DNA of 40,396 nt from Collinsella sp. (GCA_019419505.1 DXZS01000023.1:1-40396), one strand, 5' to 3'; counted from the first letter of the stretch, positions 1 to 13,986 are shown. Notes: generated by a model not told the origin, from the letters alone. A program made the numbers and translations.

Positions 1-91
1 CCGCACATGTGCGGATGAATGTGGGAAGTGTTCGGATGAAGTTGATAATCAAGGCCTCGTCGTATCAAGGCTAGAAATGTTCTAAAAATAC

Positions 92-119
92 TTGCATTAT
101 ATTATTGAGAATATATACT
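92..119 (+). promoter_or_regulatory. Candidate promoter of the rubredoxin gene
   Basis: A TTGCAT -35 element (92-97) and a TATACT -10 element (114-119) are separated by 16 bp in an unusually AT-rich stretch about 45 bp before the rubredoxin start. The stretch between them contains the inverted repeat TATATT/AATATA, which could be a regulator site, but I cannot assign one. Confidence 0.5.
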
Positions 120-162
120 AATAAGCAAGTACACCAGCAGTCACGTTCGAGAGGAGAACATC

Positions 163-306
163 ATGGCTGAGGAGAAGAAGACGTATAAGTTTGTGTGCAC
201 CGTTTGCGGCTACGAGGTTGAGGTCGACACGCCCGAGCTGCCCGAGGACTACGTGTGCCCGGTCTGCGGCGTCGGTCCCGATCAGTTTGAGCTCGTCGAG
301 GAGTAA
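163..306 (+). CDS. Rubredoxin
   Basis: This 47-residue protein is a small electron carrier that binds one iron atom through four cysteines. Two CxxCG-type knuckles are visible, Cys12/Cys15 (CTVCGYEV) and Cys32/Cys35 (CPVCGVG), with the usual acidic stretch between them. The start is well placed: GAGGAG lies eight bases before the ATG. At 47 residues it is slightly shorter than the roughly 52 of classical rubredoxins, and the loop between the knuckles is short. In anaerobes such proteins pass electrons to oxygen- or peroxide-reducing enzymes; no partner is adjacent, so its partner here is unknown. It stands alone with its own promoter and terminator. Confidence 0.92.
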   Translation: MAEEKKTYKFVCTVCGYEVEVDTPELPEDYVCPVCGVGPDQFELVEE

Positions 307-346
307 CTCGTAGACACACGGCGATTAGCCATACAGAGCTCTGTCC

Positions 347-383
347 AAGGGTCCCGGCTGGATATTCCGGCTGGGACCCTTTT
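347..383 (+). terminator. Rho-independent terminator after the rubredoxin gene
   Basis: AAGGGTCCC pairs with GGGACCCTT around a short loop and runs into TTTT, about 40 bp after the rubredoxin stop codon. Confidence 0.85.
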
Positions 384-415
384 GATTTATCTGACGGTTT
401 AAAACGGCCTTACGT

Positions 416-430
416 GTTACAGATTGAGAC
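416..430. repeat. Degenerate copy (right arm only) of the 57-bp palindrome
   Basis: GTTACAGATTGAGAC matches the right arm of the 57-bp palindrome seen at 12 other places here. The place where the left arm should be (about 374-388) is occupied by the end of the rubredoxin terminator and does not match. It looks like a truncated copy between the convergent rubredoxin and Nramp genes. Confidence 0.6.
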
Positions 431-459
431 GTTATATCTGGACGGCCACGCCATCCCAA

Positions 460-1716
460 TTACATCCCCGTTAGCAGCACGATGTCGAGAATCGTCACGA
501 TGACGCCGATCCCTACGAGCAGCGCGTTGAGCGGGCGCGAGTTGGCGTATTTGCCCATGACGCGGGCTGAGCTGGTGAGCCGTATGAGCACAAAGACCGT
601 AATCGGCAGCTGGAGCGACAGCAGTGCCTGACTCCAGATGAGACCTTCAAAAGGATTTGGGACGACCAGACACGCCGCCACTGCGCCGGCGAAACAGGCC
701 GCTACCCCGATCGAGGAATGTCGGTCGTGGATGTCGTATTCCTCGTCGAACATGCCCGCCGAAATGGTGCCCGCCGCCATGCCCGCCGTCACACTACTCG
801 ATATGCCCGCAAACAGCAGTGCCACCGCAAAGATAGTCGAGCTCGCCGGGCCCAAGATGGGGGAGAGCGTGTCCGCTGCGACGGCGAGGTCGTCTACGAC
901 AATGCCGTGCGCAAAGAAGGTCGTTGCGGCCAGGATGACCATGGCCGAGTTGATCGCCCAGCCCACGCCCATCGAAAAGAGCGTGTCGAAGAGCTCGTAG
1001 CGCAGACGTTCCTCGATAATCTGCTCGCCTTGGCCTTCGAAGTGCATGGATTGGATGACCTCGGAGTGCAGGAAGAGGTTGTGAGGCATAACGACCGCGC
1101 CTAGGACACTTACGATAATCGCGGCCGAGCCGGTGGGCATACTGGGTGTGATCCAGCTTGCGGCGGCCTGCGGCCAGTCGACCTTGACCAGCGTAAGCTC
1201 AGCCAAAAACGAGAGTCCTACCACGCCTACGAAGGCGATGATCCAGCGTTCGGCACGCTTGTAGGAGTTCGTCATGAGCATCGCCATCGATACTGCCGCC
1301 ACGATGACGCAGCCGGCGCGCACGGGCAGTCCAAAGAGCATCTGGAGCGCAATCGCGCCGCCCAGGATCTCGGCCATGGCGGTGGCGATGGTCGCGAGGT
1401 AGGCACTGGCGAGCACCGTGCGCCCAACGAAGCGGGGGAGAAAGCGGGTCGTGGCCTCGGCAAGGCAGACGCCCGTGGCGATGCCCAAGTGCGCCGCGTT
1501 GTGCTGCAGCACGATGAGCATGATCGTGGACAGCGTGACGATCCACAACAGCGCGTAGCCAAACTGCGAGCCGGCGGCCATGTTGGAGGCCCAGTTCCCC
1601 GGATCGATAAAGCCGACGGTCACGAGCAGCCCGGGGCCGATATGCCGTGCAATGTCTAGGCCTCCGTGACCACCGGTGCGTCGGGAGCCAAAATGATGTT
1701 TGAGATGGTTGAGCAT
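460..1716 (-). CDS. mntH: Nramp-family Mn2+/Fe2+ transporter
   Basis: This 418-residue inner-membrane protein imports Mn2+ or Fe2+ by proton-coupled symport. The Nramp signature DPGN is in the first membrane segment (GFIDPGNWAS) and the matching MPHN motif of segment six is present (VVMPHNLFLHS); these supply the metal-binding Asp, Asn and Met. About 11 hydrophobic segments and the total length fit the family. The frame could open 36 bases earlier at a TTG, but I chose the ATG at 1716 because CAGGAG lies just before it. The gene points away from gltB. A perfect TTTTAG/CTAAAA inverted repeat upstream may bind a DtxR/MntR-type metalloregulator. The symbol is by family resemblance; Mn versus Fe preference cannot be read from the sequence. 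Confidence 0.9.
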   Translation of the reverse strand: MLNHLKHHFGSRRTGGHGGLDIARHIGPGLLVTVGFIDPGNWASNMAAGSQFGYALLWIVTLSTIMLIVLQHNAAHLGIATGVCLAEATTRFLPRFVGRTVLASAYLATIATAMAEILGGAIALQMLFGLPVRAGCVIVAAVSMAMLMTNSYKRAERWIIAFVGVVGLSFLAELTLVKVDWPQAAASWITPSMPTGSAAIIVSVLGAVVMPHNLFLHSEVIQSMHFEGQGEQIIEERLRYELFDTLFSMGVGWAINSAMVILAATTFFAHGIVVDDLAVAADTLSPILGPASSTIFAVALLFAGISSSVTAGMAAGTISAGMFDEEYDIHDRHSSIGVAACFAGAVAACLVVPNPFEGLIWSQALLSLQLPITVFVLIRLTSSARVMGKYANSRPLNALLVGIGVIVTILDIVLLTGM

Positions 1717-1762
1717 GGTGAGCTCCTGCGTGCCGTTTGTTTGACGCCGCAAAGGATACCCG

Positions 1763-1775
1763 TTTTAGGCTAAAA
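1763..1775. promoter_or_regulatory. Possible DtxR/MntR-type operator upstream of the Nramp gene
   Basis: TTTTAGGCTAAAA is a perfect inverted repeat centred on one G, about 50 bp before the Nramp start. TTAGG/CCTAA half-sites are typical of DtxR-family metalloregulators in actinobacteria. A second imperfect inverted repeat (GTTA-N8-TAAC, 1778-1793) lies next to it. The assignment rests on motif resemblance and on the nature of the gene. Confidence 0.4.
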
Positions 1776-1839
1776 AGTTAATCAAAGCTAACAAAATTGT
1801 TGTATTTGAATAGGATGGTGAAAGGGGGGTTACCGAAAT

Positions 1840-1896
1840 GTCTTGATCTGTAACATCTAGGCGCCAAAATTGGGTCTTCCTGTTACAGATCGAGAT
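1840..1896. repeat. 57-bp palindromic element, single copy
   Basis: Arms GTCTTGATCTGTAAC and GTTACAGATCGAGAT enclose a 27-base loop that begins ATCTAGGCGCC and ends CCT. It lies in the 364-bp gap between the divergent Nramp and gltB genes. The rest of that gap holds the possible metalloregulator site and no clear gltB promoter. Confidence 0.85.
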
Positions 1897-2080
1897 GTTT
1901 GAAGCGGCGAGCTTACAGGCCGAACTTGGGGCCTATGTTGTCGCCCTTGAGGTCGGCGGTGTCCACTCATAGGGCGCGCGTTACGCGATTGTTTCGAAAC
2001 GGGCGGGAAACACAACGGGCCGGCGATGCTCTTAGTATGCCTAGTCAACTGACTGTCTAAATATCTAGGGGAGGATCGCG

Positions 2081-6766
<4,686 letters not shown>

Positions 6767-6771
6767 GTGCC

Positions 6772-8253
<1,482 letters not shown>

Positions 8254-8255
8254 AG

Positions 8256-8316
8256 TAGTCATTTAAGAACGTCCCCAATGACTAGTCATTTTTTGTCTAG
8301 TCGTTGGGGGCACTCT
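8256..8316. repeat. CTAGTC palindrome (family B), possible gltBD terminator
   Basis: CCCCAATGACTAG pairs with CTAGTCGTTGGGG (one T-G pair) around a T-rich loop, and the outer bases TAAGAACGT and GCACTCTT extend the symmetry imperfectly. The nearly perfect copy at 29587-29644 shows that this is a repeat family. Here it begins three bases after the gltD stop codon and contains AATGACTAGTCATT followed by Ts, so it may act as a terminator. The remaining ~290 bp up to 8606 hold only short, unconvincing reading frames. Confidence 0.7.
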
Positions 8317-8606
8317 TTGCGAGCGATTTACTCGTTTGTCGACGTACGGGTGTTCATTTGGCGACTTCTTGGGCTGTGGTCACCTGTTGTTTCTGTGGTG
8401 GCTGCGGGCATCTGGCTCAAAAGGGCGGGTTGGCTGTCTATGTCTACCTGCGGTTTCTTTGCGGTACGCTCATTCGGTCAAGTGCCCCGTCAAGTGTTTG
8501 GTTAGCATCTGGTTTGCAGCCGAAGGCCTATTTTGCCCGCGCTTGCCTCGGTTGCTCGCCCTCCTCGTAAGCTCAAATTGAGGTCCATCAGTTTGAGGAG
8601 GATGCC

Positions 8607-9314
8607 ATGACTGACCACGCTTTTGACCGAGCAGAGCTGGCTGAAGCCGTCGGCAACGATATTGCCGACATGGCTCACTTTTGGATGCTGCGGAAGTTTC
8701 AATTCCTGGAGCCGGCGCGCGAACAGTTCGAGATCATTGTCGACCCGTGGCTCAGCTATTGCGCCGAGCCTTCGCAAAACGAAATCATGGCCTACAACAT
8801 GGCGTTTACCGATTGGCTGCTGTTTGAGCGCCCCTATCGCCATGGCAAAACGCTGCTCGAGCTATATGTTGACGAGCCGCCGGCATCGCTTTCGCCTGCC
8901 TCGCTCAAGCGGCTCGAGCAGGTACGCGACACGCAGTATTTCTCGCGCTTTGGCATTTTGGACAAGAATCCTGCGTCCGGCATGGTCGCGCTGAAGGACA
9001 CACGCACCGACCGTCGCTTTGACGTCTACGATCCGCATATCGTGCAAAAGGAGCATTGGAGCGACGGAGCGATTGCGGTGCGCCTCGCCTGCGTCGACGA
9101 TGTCTGGCTGACGGCGGGACAACTCTATCTGTATGACATCGCACGCCTGAGTGACACGGCGGTCGATGGGCCTGGTGCGGTGCATCCGGAGGACCTGCAG
9201 GATGGCTTTGACACCTCGTGCATCAGTTTCTTCTTGCGTCTGGTCCGCGACATCATGGGCGCCCAGGGGCGGTACGTAAAGTCGCTCAACATCTACGAGC
9301 AGGAGTGGGAGTAA
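8607..9314 (+). CDS. Uncharacterised 235-residue protein
   Basis: I do not recognise this protein. It is soluble by composition, acidic, with no signal peptide or membrane segment, and no cysteine motif or nucleotide-binding loop is visible. Aromatic residues are frequent in the N-terminal half (HFWMLRKFQFLE, DWLLFERPYRHGKTLLELY). The start is firm: AGGAGG lies five bases before the ATG. GC content and codon use match the flanking housekeeping genes, so it does not look recently acquired. It stands alone between a palindrome after gltD and the first array of 57-bp palindromes. No role can be proposed from context. Confidence 0.75.
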   Translation: MTDHAFDRAELAEAVGNDIADMAHFWMLRKFQFLEPAREQFEIIVDPWLSYCAEPSQNEIMAYNMAFTDWLLFERPYRHGKTLLELYVDEPPASLSPASLKRLEQVRDTQYFSRFGILDKNPASGMVALKDTRTDRRFDVYDPHIVQKEHWSDGAIAVRLACVDDVWLTAGQLYLYDIARLSDTAVDGPGAVHPEDLQDGFDTSCISFFLRLVRDIMGAQGRYVKSLNIYEQEWE

Positions 9315-9350
9315 GGGATGGGCTGTCGCAGCGCCGCCGCGTGTCTATTT

Positions 9351-9648
9351 GTCTCGATCTGTAACGTTTAGGGACAAAAAACCGGTCTACCTGTTACAGA
9401 TCGAGACGAATGCTTGGGCGCTGCTGATTTGTCTAAATCTGTAACGTTTAGGGCCCTGGAGAACGTCTAACTGTTACAGATCGAGACGTTTGGCACCTGG
9501 TTGGGGGAATGTCTCAATCTGTAACATCTACAGGCCAAAACTCGACCTACCTGTTACAAATTGAGACAAAGGTTGGACGCGGTGTCGAAAGATCTCGATC
9601 TGTAACATCTAGCGGCCAAAAATCGGTCTTCCTGTTACAGATCAAGAC
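9351..9648. repeat. Array of four 57-bp palindromes, upstream of the AbiEi/DUF559-like gene
   Basis: Copies lie at 9351-9407, 9431-9487, 9511-9567 and 9592-9648, each exactly 57 bp, starting 80, 80 and 81 bp apart. The first copy has perfect 15-base arms (GTCTCGATCTGTAAC and GTTACAGATCGAGAC); others vary at one to three positions. Loops of 27 bases share the start ATCTA or GTTTA and usually end CCT. Spacers are 23-24 bases. The array fills the 354-bp gap before the next gene, and that gene's ribosome-binding site begins about 10 bases after the last arm. Confidence 0.92.
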
Positions 9649-9668
9649 ATTTGTCAGCGGAGGCAACG

Positions 9669-10733
9669 GTGACGATGGTCCATTTGTCTGACGTGGTGGT
9701 GATGAAAGTGTCTAATACCGTTCTCAAACACAAACATGCGACTCGCAACACGTTGGCGCGGAACAGGATGCTCGCGCGGCTCACGGAGGCGACCGAGCAA
9801 GGTACGCTGCTCGCAACGCATGACAATGCCGAGCTCATGTGGCTGCGGCGCCATGTGGGCACAGACGATATTACGGAGCCCGAATCGCACCTATTCTGTT
9901 TTCAGCATGAATGGGATGCGTTGACGCCGGCGGAGCGAGCGCTGCGTACCATCAAAGGGCTTGCAGAGTTTCATCCCGATTGGGCGTTTTGGGGGTATGA
10001 CGCCGCGCTGATATGGGGCCTGGAGGTGCCGAATGATCTGCTCGGGCCGCGTTACTTGGTCAAGACGGGTTGTTCGGTGGCGTTGAGTGTGGGGTGTAGG
10101 CTTCTGCGTCCGCAGGCGGCGGGTGCGCTTGAACAAGTCGACGGCGTGCGGGTGACGCCGTTTTGGCGCACGGTAGAGGATTGCCTGCTGCGCGCGCCGT
10201 TTTCGTATGGCCTGGCGATTGCCGATTCTGCGTTGCGAGCAAAGGGCGTATCGCGCGATGATCTGTGCGAGCGCCTCCGCTCCGATTGCGAGGGCAAACG
10301 AGGGTATCGCAGGGCGCAGGTGATCGCGTCGTATGCGGACCGGCTGTCCGAAAACGGCGGCGAGTCTCGTTTTCGGGCGTTCTTTATTGCATACGGTTTT
10401 CCGGTGCCAGAGTTGCAGGTGGAGTTTCGTGACCCGCTCGATCAGAATCAGGTATTTCGAGTCGACTATTACTGGAGGCTCGAGGACGGGACGTGCGTGA
10501 TTGGCGAGCTCGATGGAAAGGGAAAGTATGCCTTACAGAACGACGAGGGTCGGGAATCGGTCGACCCATTCGTGGCAGAACGTCAGCGAGAGTCTCATCT
10601 GACGATGCTCGGGCACAAGGTGCTTCGGTTTACGTTTGATGAACTCAAGAACCCGGGGAAGCTGGCTGAAAAGATGAGACTGGCGGGAATTCCACAGCGG
10701 GCCGATTTGGCTGAGGAATGGAGGCGGCAGTAG
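9669..10733 (+). CDS. AbiEi-like winged-helix protein with DUF559/Vsr-like nuclease domain
   Basis: The protein (354 residues from the GTG) has an N-terminal region of about 140 residues resembling the winged-helix and core part of AbiEi-type antitoxins (RTIKGLAEFHPDWAFWGYDA and ALIWGLEVP). Its C-terminal ~100 residues resemble the DUF559 PD-(D/E)xK nuclease fold: an early Glu (GESRFR), Asp in FRVDYYW, then GELDGKGKY and a final LGHKVLRFTFDEL. Acidic and lysine residues for catalysis are therefore present. I chose GTG 9669 because GGAGG (9659-9663) sits five bases before it; ATG 9675 is the alternative. No partner toxin is adjacent. Four 57-bp palindromes lie directly upstream and four downstream. 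Domain assignments are by eye; DNA binding or cleavage is an inference. Confidence 0.7.
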   Translation: MTMVHLSDVVVMKVSNTVLKHKHATRNTLARNRMLARLTEATEQGTLLATHDNAELMWLRRHVGTDDITEPESHLFCFQHEWDALTPAERALRTIKGLAEFHPDWAFWGYDAALIWGLEVPNDLLGPRYLVKTGCSVALSVGCRLLRPQAAGALEQVDGVRVTPFWRTVEDCLLRAPFSYGLAIADSALRAKGVSRDDLCERLRSDCEGKRGYRRAQVIASYADRLSENGGESRFRAFFIAYGFPVPELQVEFRDPLDQNQVFRVDYYWRLEDGTCVIGELDGKGKYALQNDEGRESVDPFVAERQRESHLTMLGHKVLRFTFDELKNPGKLAEKMRLAGIPQRADLAEEWRRQ

Positions 10734-10786
10734 TATGGGTGCTAAGGGGTGCAACTGACGCGGATGTGGTTGTTCCTGCCGAGTTT

Positions 10787-11083
10787 GTCTCGATCTGTAA
10801 CAACAAGGGGCCGTTTGGCCTCGTAACTGTTACAGATCAAGACAGAAGGTCGGCTGCCGCTAAAAGATCTCAATCTGTAACATCTAGAGGCCGAAAACCT
10901 GTCTACTTGTTACAGATTTAGACGTTTGACGACAGAGCTGGAGAATATCTCAATCTGTAACGTTTGGCGGCTGTTTGGGCCCGTAACTGTTACAGATTGA
11001 GACGGAAGGTTGGCGGCTGCCGAAAGATCTCGATCTGTAACGGGAAGGGGCCCAATAACCCTGTACCTGTTACAGATCGAGAC
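10787..11083. repeat. Array of four 57-bp palindromes, downstream of the AbiEi/DUF559-like gene
   Basis: Copies lie at 10787-10843, 10867-10923, 10947-11003 and 11027-11083, each 57 bp and exactly 80 bp apart. Spacers are 23 bases. Spacer two (GTTTG...GAAT) matches spacer two of the upstream array, and spacer three (GGAAGGTTGG...GAAAG) matches its spacer three, so the whole arrays appear related by descent. The array takes up most of the 499-bp gap before the amidohydrolase; the rest holds a possible GATAAT -10 near 11189. Confidence 0.92.
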
Positions 11084-11232
11084 ATTCCCCTGATGTTGCT
11101 GGGGTGGGGCTGCAACGTATTCCGTCCCCCACATCCCCTCTTCCCTCCGTTAACCGATATGTCCGCAGCAACCCTGCCGCACTGGGTGATAATGGACAAA
11201 TGTTCAAGTTAATCGTGAGGGAGGAGCTCGAT

Positions 11233-12603
11233 ATGGCATCTGCCGATCGTTCCACGTTGTTTATCAATGCGACTATTCTGGATGGTTCGGAGCATATGGA
11301 GCCGCAACCCGATATGGCCGTGACTGTTGAGCGCGGCGTCATCACCTGGATGGGGCCGAGTGCTGTGGCGCAGGCGCCTGCAGGTGCCGAGGTTATCGAC
11401 CTGGGTGGTGCGTATCTCATGCCCGGTCTCATCAATATGCACGTGCACCTGTGCGGCTCGGGCAAGCCTGTCTCGGCCGGCGATGCGGGAGCGCTGATGA
11501 AGAAACTCGATAATCCCGTGGGCCGTGCCATCGTCCGCCGCATCCTCAAGGGCAGTGCCCAGCAGCAGCTGGCAAGCGGCGTGACCACAGTGCGCGGCGC
11601 GGGCGACCCGCTGTTTGCCGACATTGCCGTGCGCGACGCTATCGACGCCGGCAAGTATCAGGGTCCGCGCCTGGTAGCGCCGGGAACGGGCGTCACGGTG
11701 CCGGGCGGCCATGGCGCGGGCTTGTTCGCCCAGGTGGCCAACAGCCCCGTCGAGGCAGCCGAGCAGGTGCGAGACCTGTATGCGCGCGGCGCCGACGTCA
11801 TTAAGCTGTTCGTAACGGGCGGTGTGTTCGATGCGACCGAGGTGGGCGAGCCGGGCGTGCTGCGTATGCCGGTGGAGGTTGCCGCGGCGGCGTGCAAGGC
11901 GGCGCACGAGGTGGGTCTGCCGGTTATGGCTCATGTCGAGAGCACCGAGGGCGTGAAGGCCGCGCTTGAGGCCGGGGTCGACACGATCGAGCACGGTGCC
12001 CCGATGACGCCCGAGATCCTGGAGCTGTATCGCGGCGCCGCGGGCACACAGCTCGAGGGACGCGCGCCGAGCGTGACCTGCACGATCAGCCCGGCGCTGC
12101 CGTTTGTATTGCTCGACCCGGAAAAGACCCATTCGACCGATACACAAAAGAAGAACGGCGACATCGTGTGCTCGGGCATCATCGAGAGCGCCCGTGCCGC
12201 ACTGGAAGCTGGCGTTAAGGTAGGCCTTGGCACAGATTCGAGCTGCCCGTTCGTGACGCAGTACGACATGTGGCGCGAGGTGGTCTATTTTGCCAAGTAC
12301 GTGGGCGTGAGTAACGCCTTCGCGCTGCATACGGCTACGCAAGTCAATGCCGAGCTGCTGGGGCTGGGCGGCGAGACCGGCACGATCGAGTGCGGCAAGG
12401 CCGCCGATATCCTGGTGACGCGCGAGAACCCGCTCGATGACCTGTGCGCCCTGCGTGAGCCGATGCATGTGATGTGCCGCGGTGACCTGGTGTGCAAGCT
12501 CAAGGTCAAGCGTATCCCCGAGGTTGACGCGGAGCTCGACGCGATTATGGCCATGCCGGCAGAAGCCCTGGCAGAGGAGCTCGCTCGCGACGGCGTAGCT
12601 TAG
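11233..12603 (+). CDS. Metal-dependent amidohydrolase
   Basis: This 456-residue protein belongs to the amidohydrolase superfamily near imidazolonepropionase and Xaa-Pro dipeptidase-like (prolidase) members, which hydrolyse C-N bonds at a mono- or binuclear metal centre. All parts of the centre are visible: the HxH pair (LINMHVHLCGSG), the lysine likely carboxylated (DVIKLFVTGG), single histidines in VMAHVES and TIEHGAP, and the metal Asp in LGTDSS. The C-terminal GKAADILV segment closes the composite beta-sandwich. The frame opens upstream at 11104, but GGGAGGAG before ATG 11233 fixes the start. It is a single-gene unit with its own terminator. Substrate cannot be predicted; an imino- or cyclic-dipeptide-like substrate is one possibility. 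Confidence 0.88.
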   Translation: MASADRSTLFINATILDGSEHMEPQPDMAVTVERGVITWMGPSAVAQAPAGAEVIDLGGAYLMPGLINMHVHLCGSGKPVSAGDAGALMKKLDNPVGRAIVRRILKGSAQQQLASGVTTVRGAGDPLFADIAVRDAIDAGKYQGPRLVAPGTGVTVPGGHGAGLFAQVANSPVEAAEQVRDLYARGADVIKLFVTGGVFDATEVGEPGVLRMPVEVAAAACKAAHEVGLPVMAHVESTEGVKAALEAGVDTIEHGAPMTPEILELYRGAAGTQLEGRAPSVTCTISPALPFVLLDPEKTHSTDTQKKNGDIVCSGIIESARAALEAGVKVGLGTDSSCPFVTQYDMWREVVYFAKYVGVSNAFALHTATQVNAELLGLGGETGTIECGKAADILVTRENPLDDLCALREPMHVMCRGDLVCKLKVKRIPEVDAELDAIMAMPAEALAEELARDGVA

Positions 12604-12652
12604 GCGCTGGCGCGACGGGGCGACAGCTTTATCGAATGATGTCGCCCCATGC

Positions 12653-12692
12653 AAAAAGCCGAGGTCTCAGCGCGAGGCCTCGGCTTTTATTT
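12653..12692 (+). terminator. Rho-independent terminator after the amidohydrolase gene
   Basis: AAAAGCCGAGG pairs with CCTCGGCTTTT, followed by a T-rich tail (ATTTTG). A second GGGGCGACA/TGTCGCCCC hairpin lies just before it at 12617-12648. The As on the 5' side could let it serve the opposite-strand gene as well. Confidence 0.85.
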
Positions 12693-12710
12693 TGTCCTAT
12701 GGTGTAGCGG

Positions 12711-13184
12711 CTAGGAGCGCGTTTCCATCTTGGCGTGGCACTTGGGGCAGGTGACGCGGATCTTGCCCTTGCCCTTGGGGACGGACAGCATCTGGCCGCA
12801 GTTGGGGCACTTGAGGTATGCCGTGGTCTTGCGGCCCTTCCACATCTTCTTGGCCGTTCGCTTGGCGCGCTCAAAGTCTTCCTTGCTGGTGCCGGCCGCG
12901 CGCGAGGCGTTGGAAGCCGCAGTCCCGCCGCCCAAGCTGGCGACGAATTTGCCCAGGCAGGGGACGTTGGCAGTCGCGGCAACGAAGGAATCATTTTCCT
13001 TGCGGCGGGCGTCGATGTTTTTGGACAGGCCACGCAGCACGCCGAGTACGATTACGGCGATGGCGATCCAGCTGAGCCACTGGATACGGGCCATCGACCC
13101 GATCATCGCGATGATAATGCCTGCGAAGCCCAACACGACGGTGAGCTCATCGGCGCCGTTGCGACCCTTCATAAAGTCATTCAT
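12711..13184 (-). CDS. Membrane protein with C-terminal zinc ribbon
   Basis: This 157-residue protein has two hydrophobic segments near the N-terminus (about residues 15-50: VVLGFAGIIIAMIG and WIAIAVIVLGVLRG), a basic linker, and a C-terminal zinc ribbon with two CxxC knuckles (KCPNCGQ and TCPKCHA). I recognise the architecture as a common uncharacterised actinobacterial type rather than by function. The ATG at 13184 with AAAGG upstream is preferred over an earlier in-frame start at 13214. It is a single gene between the amidohydrolase and the csoR end of the copper operon, read toward the amidohydrolase, and the two probably share the terminator region. It may bind nucleic acid or protein at the cytoplasmic face; this is speculation. 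Confidence 0.8.
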   Translation of the reverse strand: MNDFMKGRNGADELTVVLGFAGIIIAMIGSMARIQWLSWIAIAVIVLGVLRGLSKNIDARRKENDSFVAATANVPCLGKFVASLGGGTAASNASRAAGTSKEDFERAKRTAKKMWKGRKTTAYLKCPNCGQMLSVPKGKGKIRVTCPKCHAKMETRS

Positions 13185-13239
13185 GCGAATTGCCTTTCGT
13201 TCGATATGCTGCACGCCTTTATACCCGATTTAGAGCAAG

Positions 13240-13286
13240 GGGGACAAGTTCATCTGCACCAATGTGGTGCAAACGTACCTGTCCCC
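13240..13286. repeat. GGGGACA...TGCACC palindrome (family C), copy 1
   Basis: Outer GGGGACA/TGTCCCC and inner TGCACCA/TGGTGCA pairs give a two-tier hairpin around ATG. The same design recurs at 24029-24091 with longer outer arms. It lies between the end of csoR and the start of the zinc-ribbon gene. Confidence 0.75.
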
Positions 13287-13296
13287 ATTGCACCAA

Positions 13297-13569
13297 TTAC
13301 TTGGCGAGTTTGTCGACGACGCGTTCGATCTCGGCGAGCTTGGCGGCTTTGAGCTCCTCGTCGCCCGATTCGATGGCCGAGGCGACGCAGCCCTCAATGT
13401 GGGCCTTGAGCACGTCGGCGTTAATGCGCGCGAGGAGCGCCTGCGTTGCCATGAGCTGCGTGGAAATATCGACGCAGTAGCGGTCCTCCTCGACCATCCG
13501 CAGGATGCCGTCGATCTGACCGCGTGCCGTCTTGAGCATGCGGGTCACCGATTTATGGTCTGCCATCAT
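13297..13569 (-). CDS. csoR: CsoR-family copper-sensing repressor
   Basis: This 90-residue all-helical repressor binds Cu(I) and then leaves its operator. The diagnostic Cys-His-Cys set is complete: Cys32 (YCVDIS), His57 and Cys61 (KAHIEGC). The N-terminal arginine and lysine residues that contact DNA are present (RMLKTARGQIDGI). Length is typical. It is the last gene of a copA-copZ-csoR transcription unit and probably represses that unit through the GC-rich palindrome upstream of copA. GAGGA lies before the double ATG at 13569/13566. RcnR/InrS relatives sense other metals, but the residue set and neighbours point to copper. Confidence 0.92.
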   Translation of the reverse strand: MMADHKSVTRMLKTARGQIDGILRMVEEDRYCVDISTQLMATQALLARINADVLKAHIEGCVASAIESGDEELKAAKLAEIERVVDKLAK

Positions 13570-13617
13570 GGCGGGTCCTCGTTTCTGGTCGATGGGGTCG
13601 AATGTCTCTGGTAGCTG

Positions 13618-13839
13618 CTACGCGGCAGTCACGGACAGGGCGTGGAACTTCTCACCCGCGGTCTCGACGGCGGCGGCGAGCTGCTCGGCAGTCACAGTGT
13701 CGGCGCACTCCACCTGTACGGTCTGAGTCTCGTGATCGGCATCGGCATCGGTCACGCCGGCAACGTTGAGTAGTGCCGTCTCGACGGTGGCGTCGCAGTG
13801 GCCGCACATAAGGCCGGAAGTCTTAATCGTGTAACGCAT
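13618..13839 (-). CDS. copZ: Heavy-metal-associated domain protein, CopZ-like copper chaperone
   Basis: This 73-residue single HMA domain carries the metal-binding MxCxxC motif as LMCGHC (Cys12 and Cys15). It probably carries Cu(I) to the N-terminal HMA domain of the adjacent CopA. It has the usual beta-alpha-beta-beta-alpha-beta length. It lies 49 bases before csoR and 147 bases after copA on the same strand. The longer upstream gap holds a large hairpin, so its level relative to copA may be set after transcription starts. The symbol is by position and family. Confidence 0.88.
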   Translation of the reverse strand: MRYTIKTSGLMCGHCDATVETALLNVAGVTDADADHETQTVQVECADTVTAEQLAAAVETAGEKFHALSVTAA

Positions 13840-13864
13840 GGGTATTCCTCTCTGTTATGTCGGC

Positions 13865-13957
13865 TTTCCCAGGCACCCGACCTTGACCTTCAAGCCGTCG
13901 CTCGCGTACCAAAGTACGCGTCGCTCCTCTTTCAGGTCAATCTCGGGCACCTGGAAA
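13865..13957. repeat. Large imperfect hairpin between copA and copZ
   Basis: A perfect CGCGTAC/GTACGCG stem closed by CAAA (13903-13920) sits inside wider symmetry: TTGACCT (13884-13890) against AGGTCAA (13934-13940), and CCAGGCACCCGA against TCGGGCACCTGG near the ends. It fills most of the 147-bp gap between two genes of one operon. It may be another dispersed palindrome or an RNA element affecting copZ-csoR expression; no second copy is in this window. Confidence 0.6.
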
Positions 13958-13986
13958 ACCCGTTCTAAATGGACGTCATAGTGATC

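Noticed and set aside
1..14. CCGCACATGTGCGG palindrome at the window start
   Set aside because: A perfect 14-bp palindrome without a T tract and with its upstream context missing; it cannot be classified.
8278..8581. Three overlapping short frames (75-88 residues) after gltD
   Set aside because: No ribosome-binding sites or recognisable motifs; the first begins inside a palindromic repeat.
9351..11083. CRISPR array
   Set aside because: Repeats of 57 bp with 23-bp spacers look superficially similar, but the repeats are palindromic with divergent loops, spacers are related to each other between arrays, and there are no cas genes.
9351..11083. Integron attC sites (57-bp minimum length and imperfect inverted repeats)
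   Set aside because: The GTAAC/GTTAC parts are at the inner ends of the arms rather than the outer, they do not fit the attC core pattern RYYYAAC/GTTRRRY, no cassettes lie between copies, and no integrase is present.
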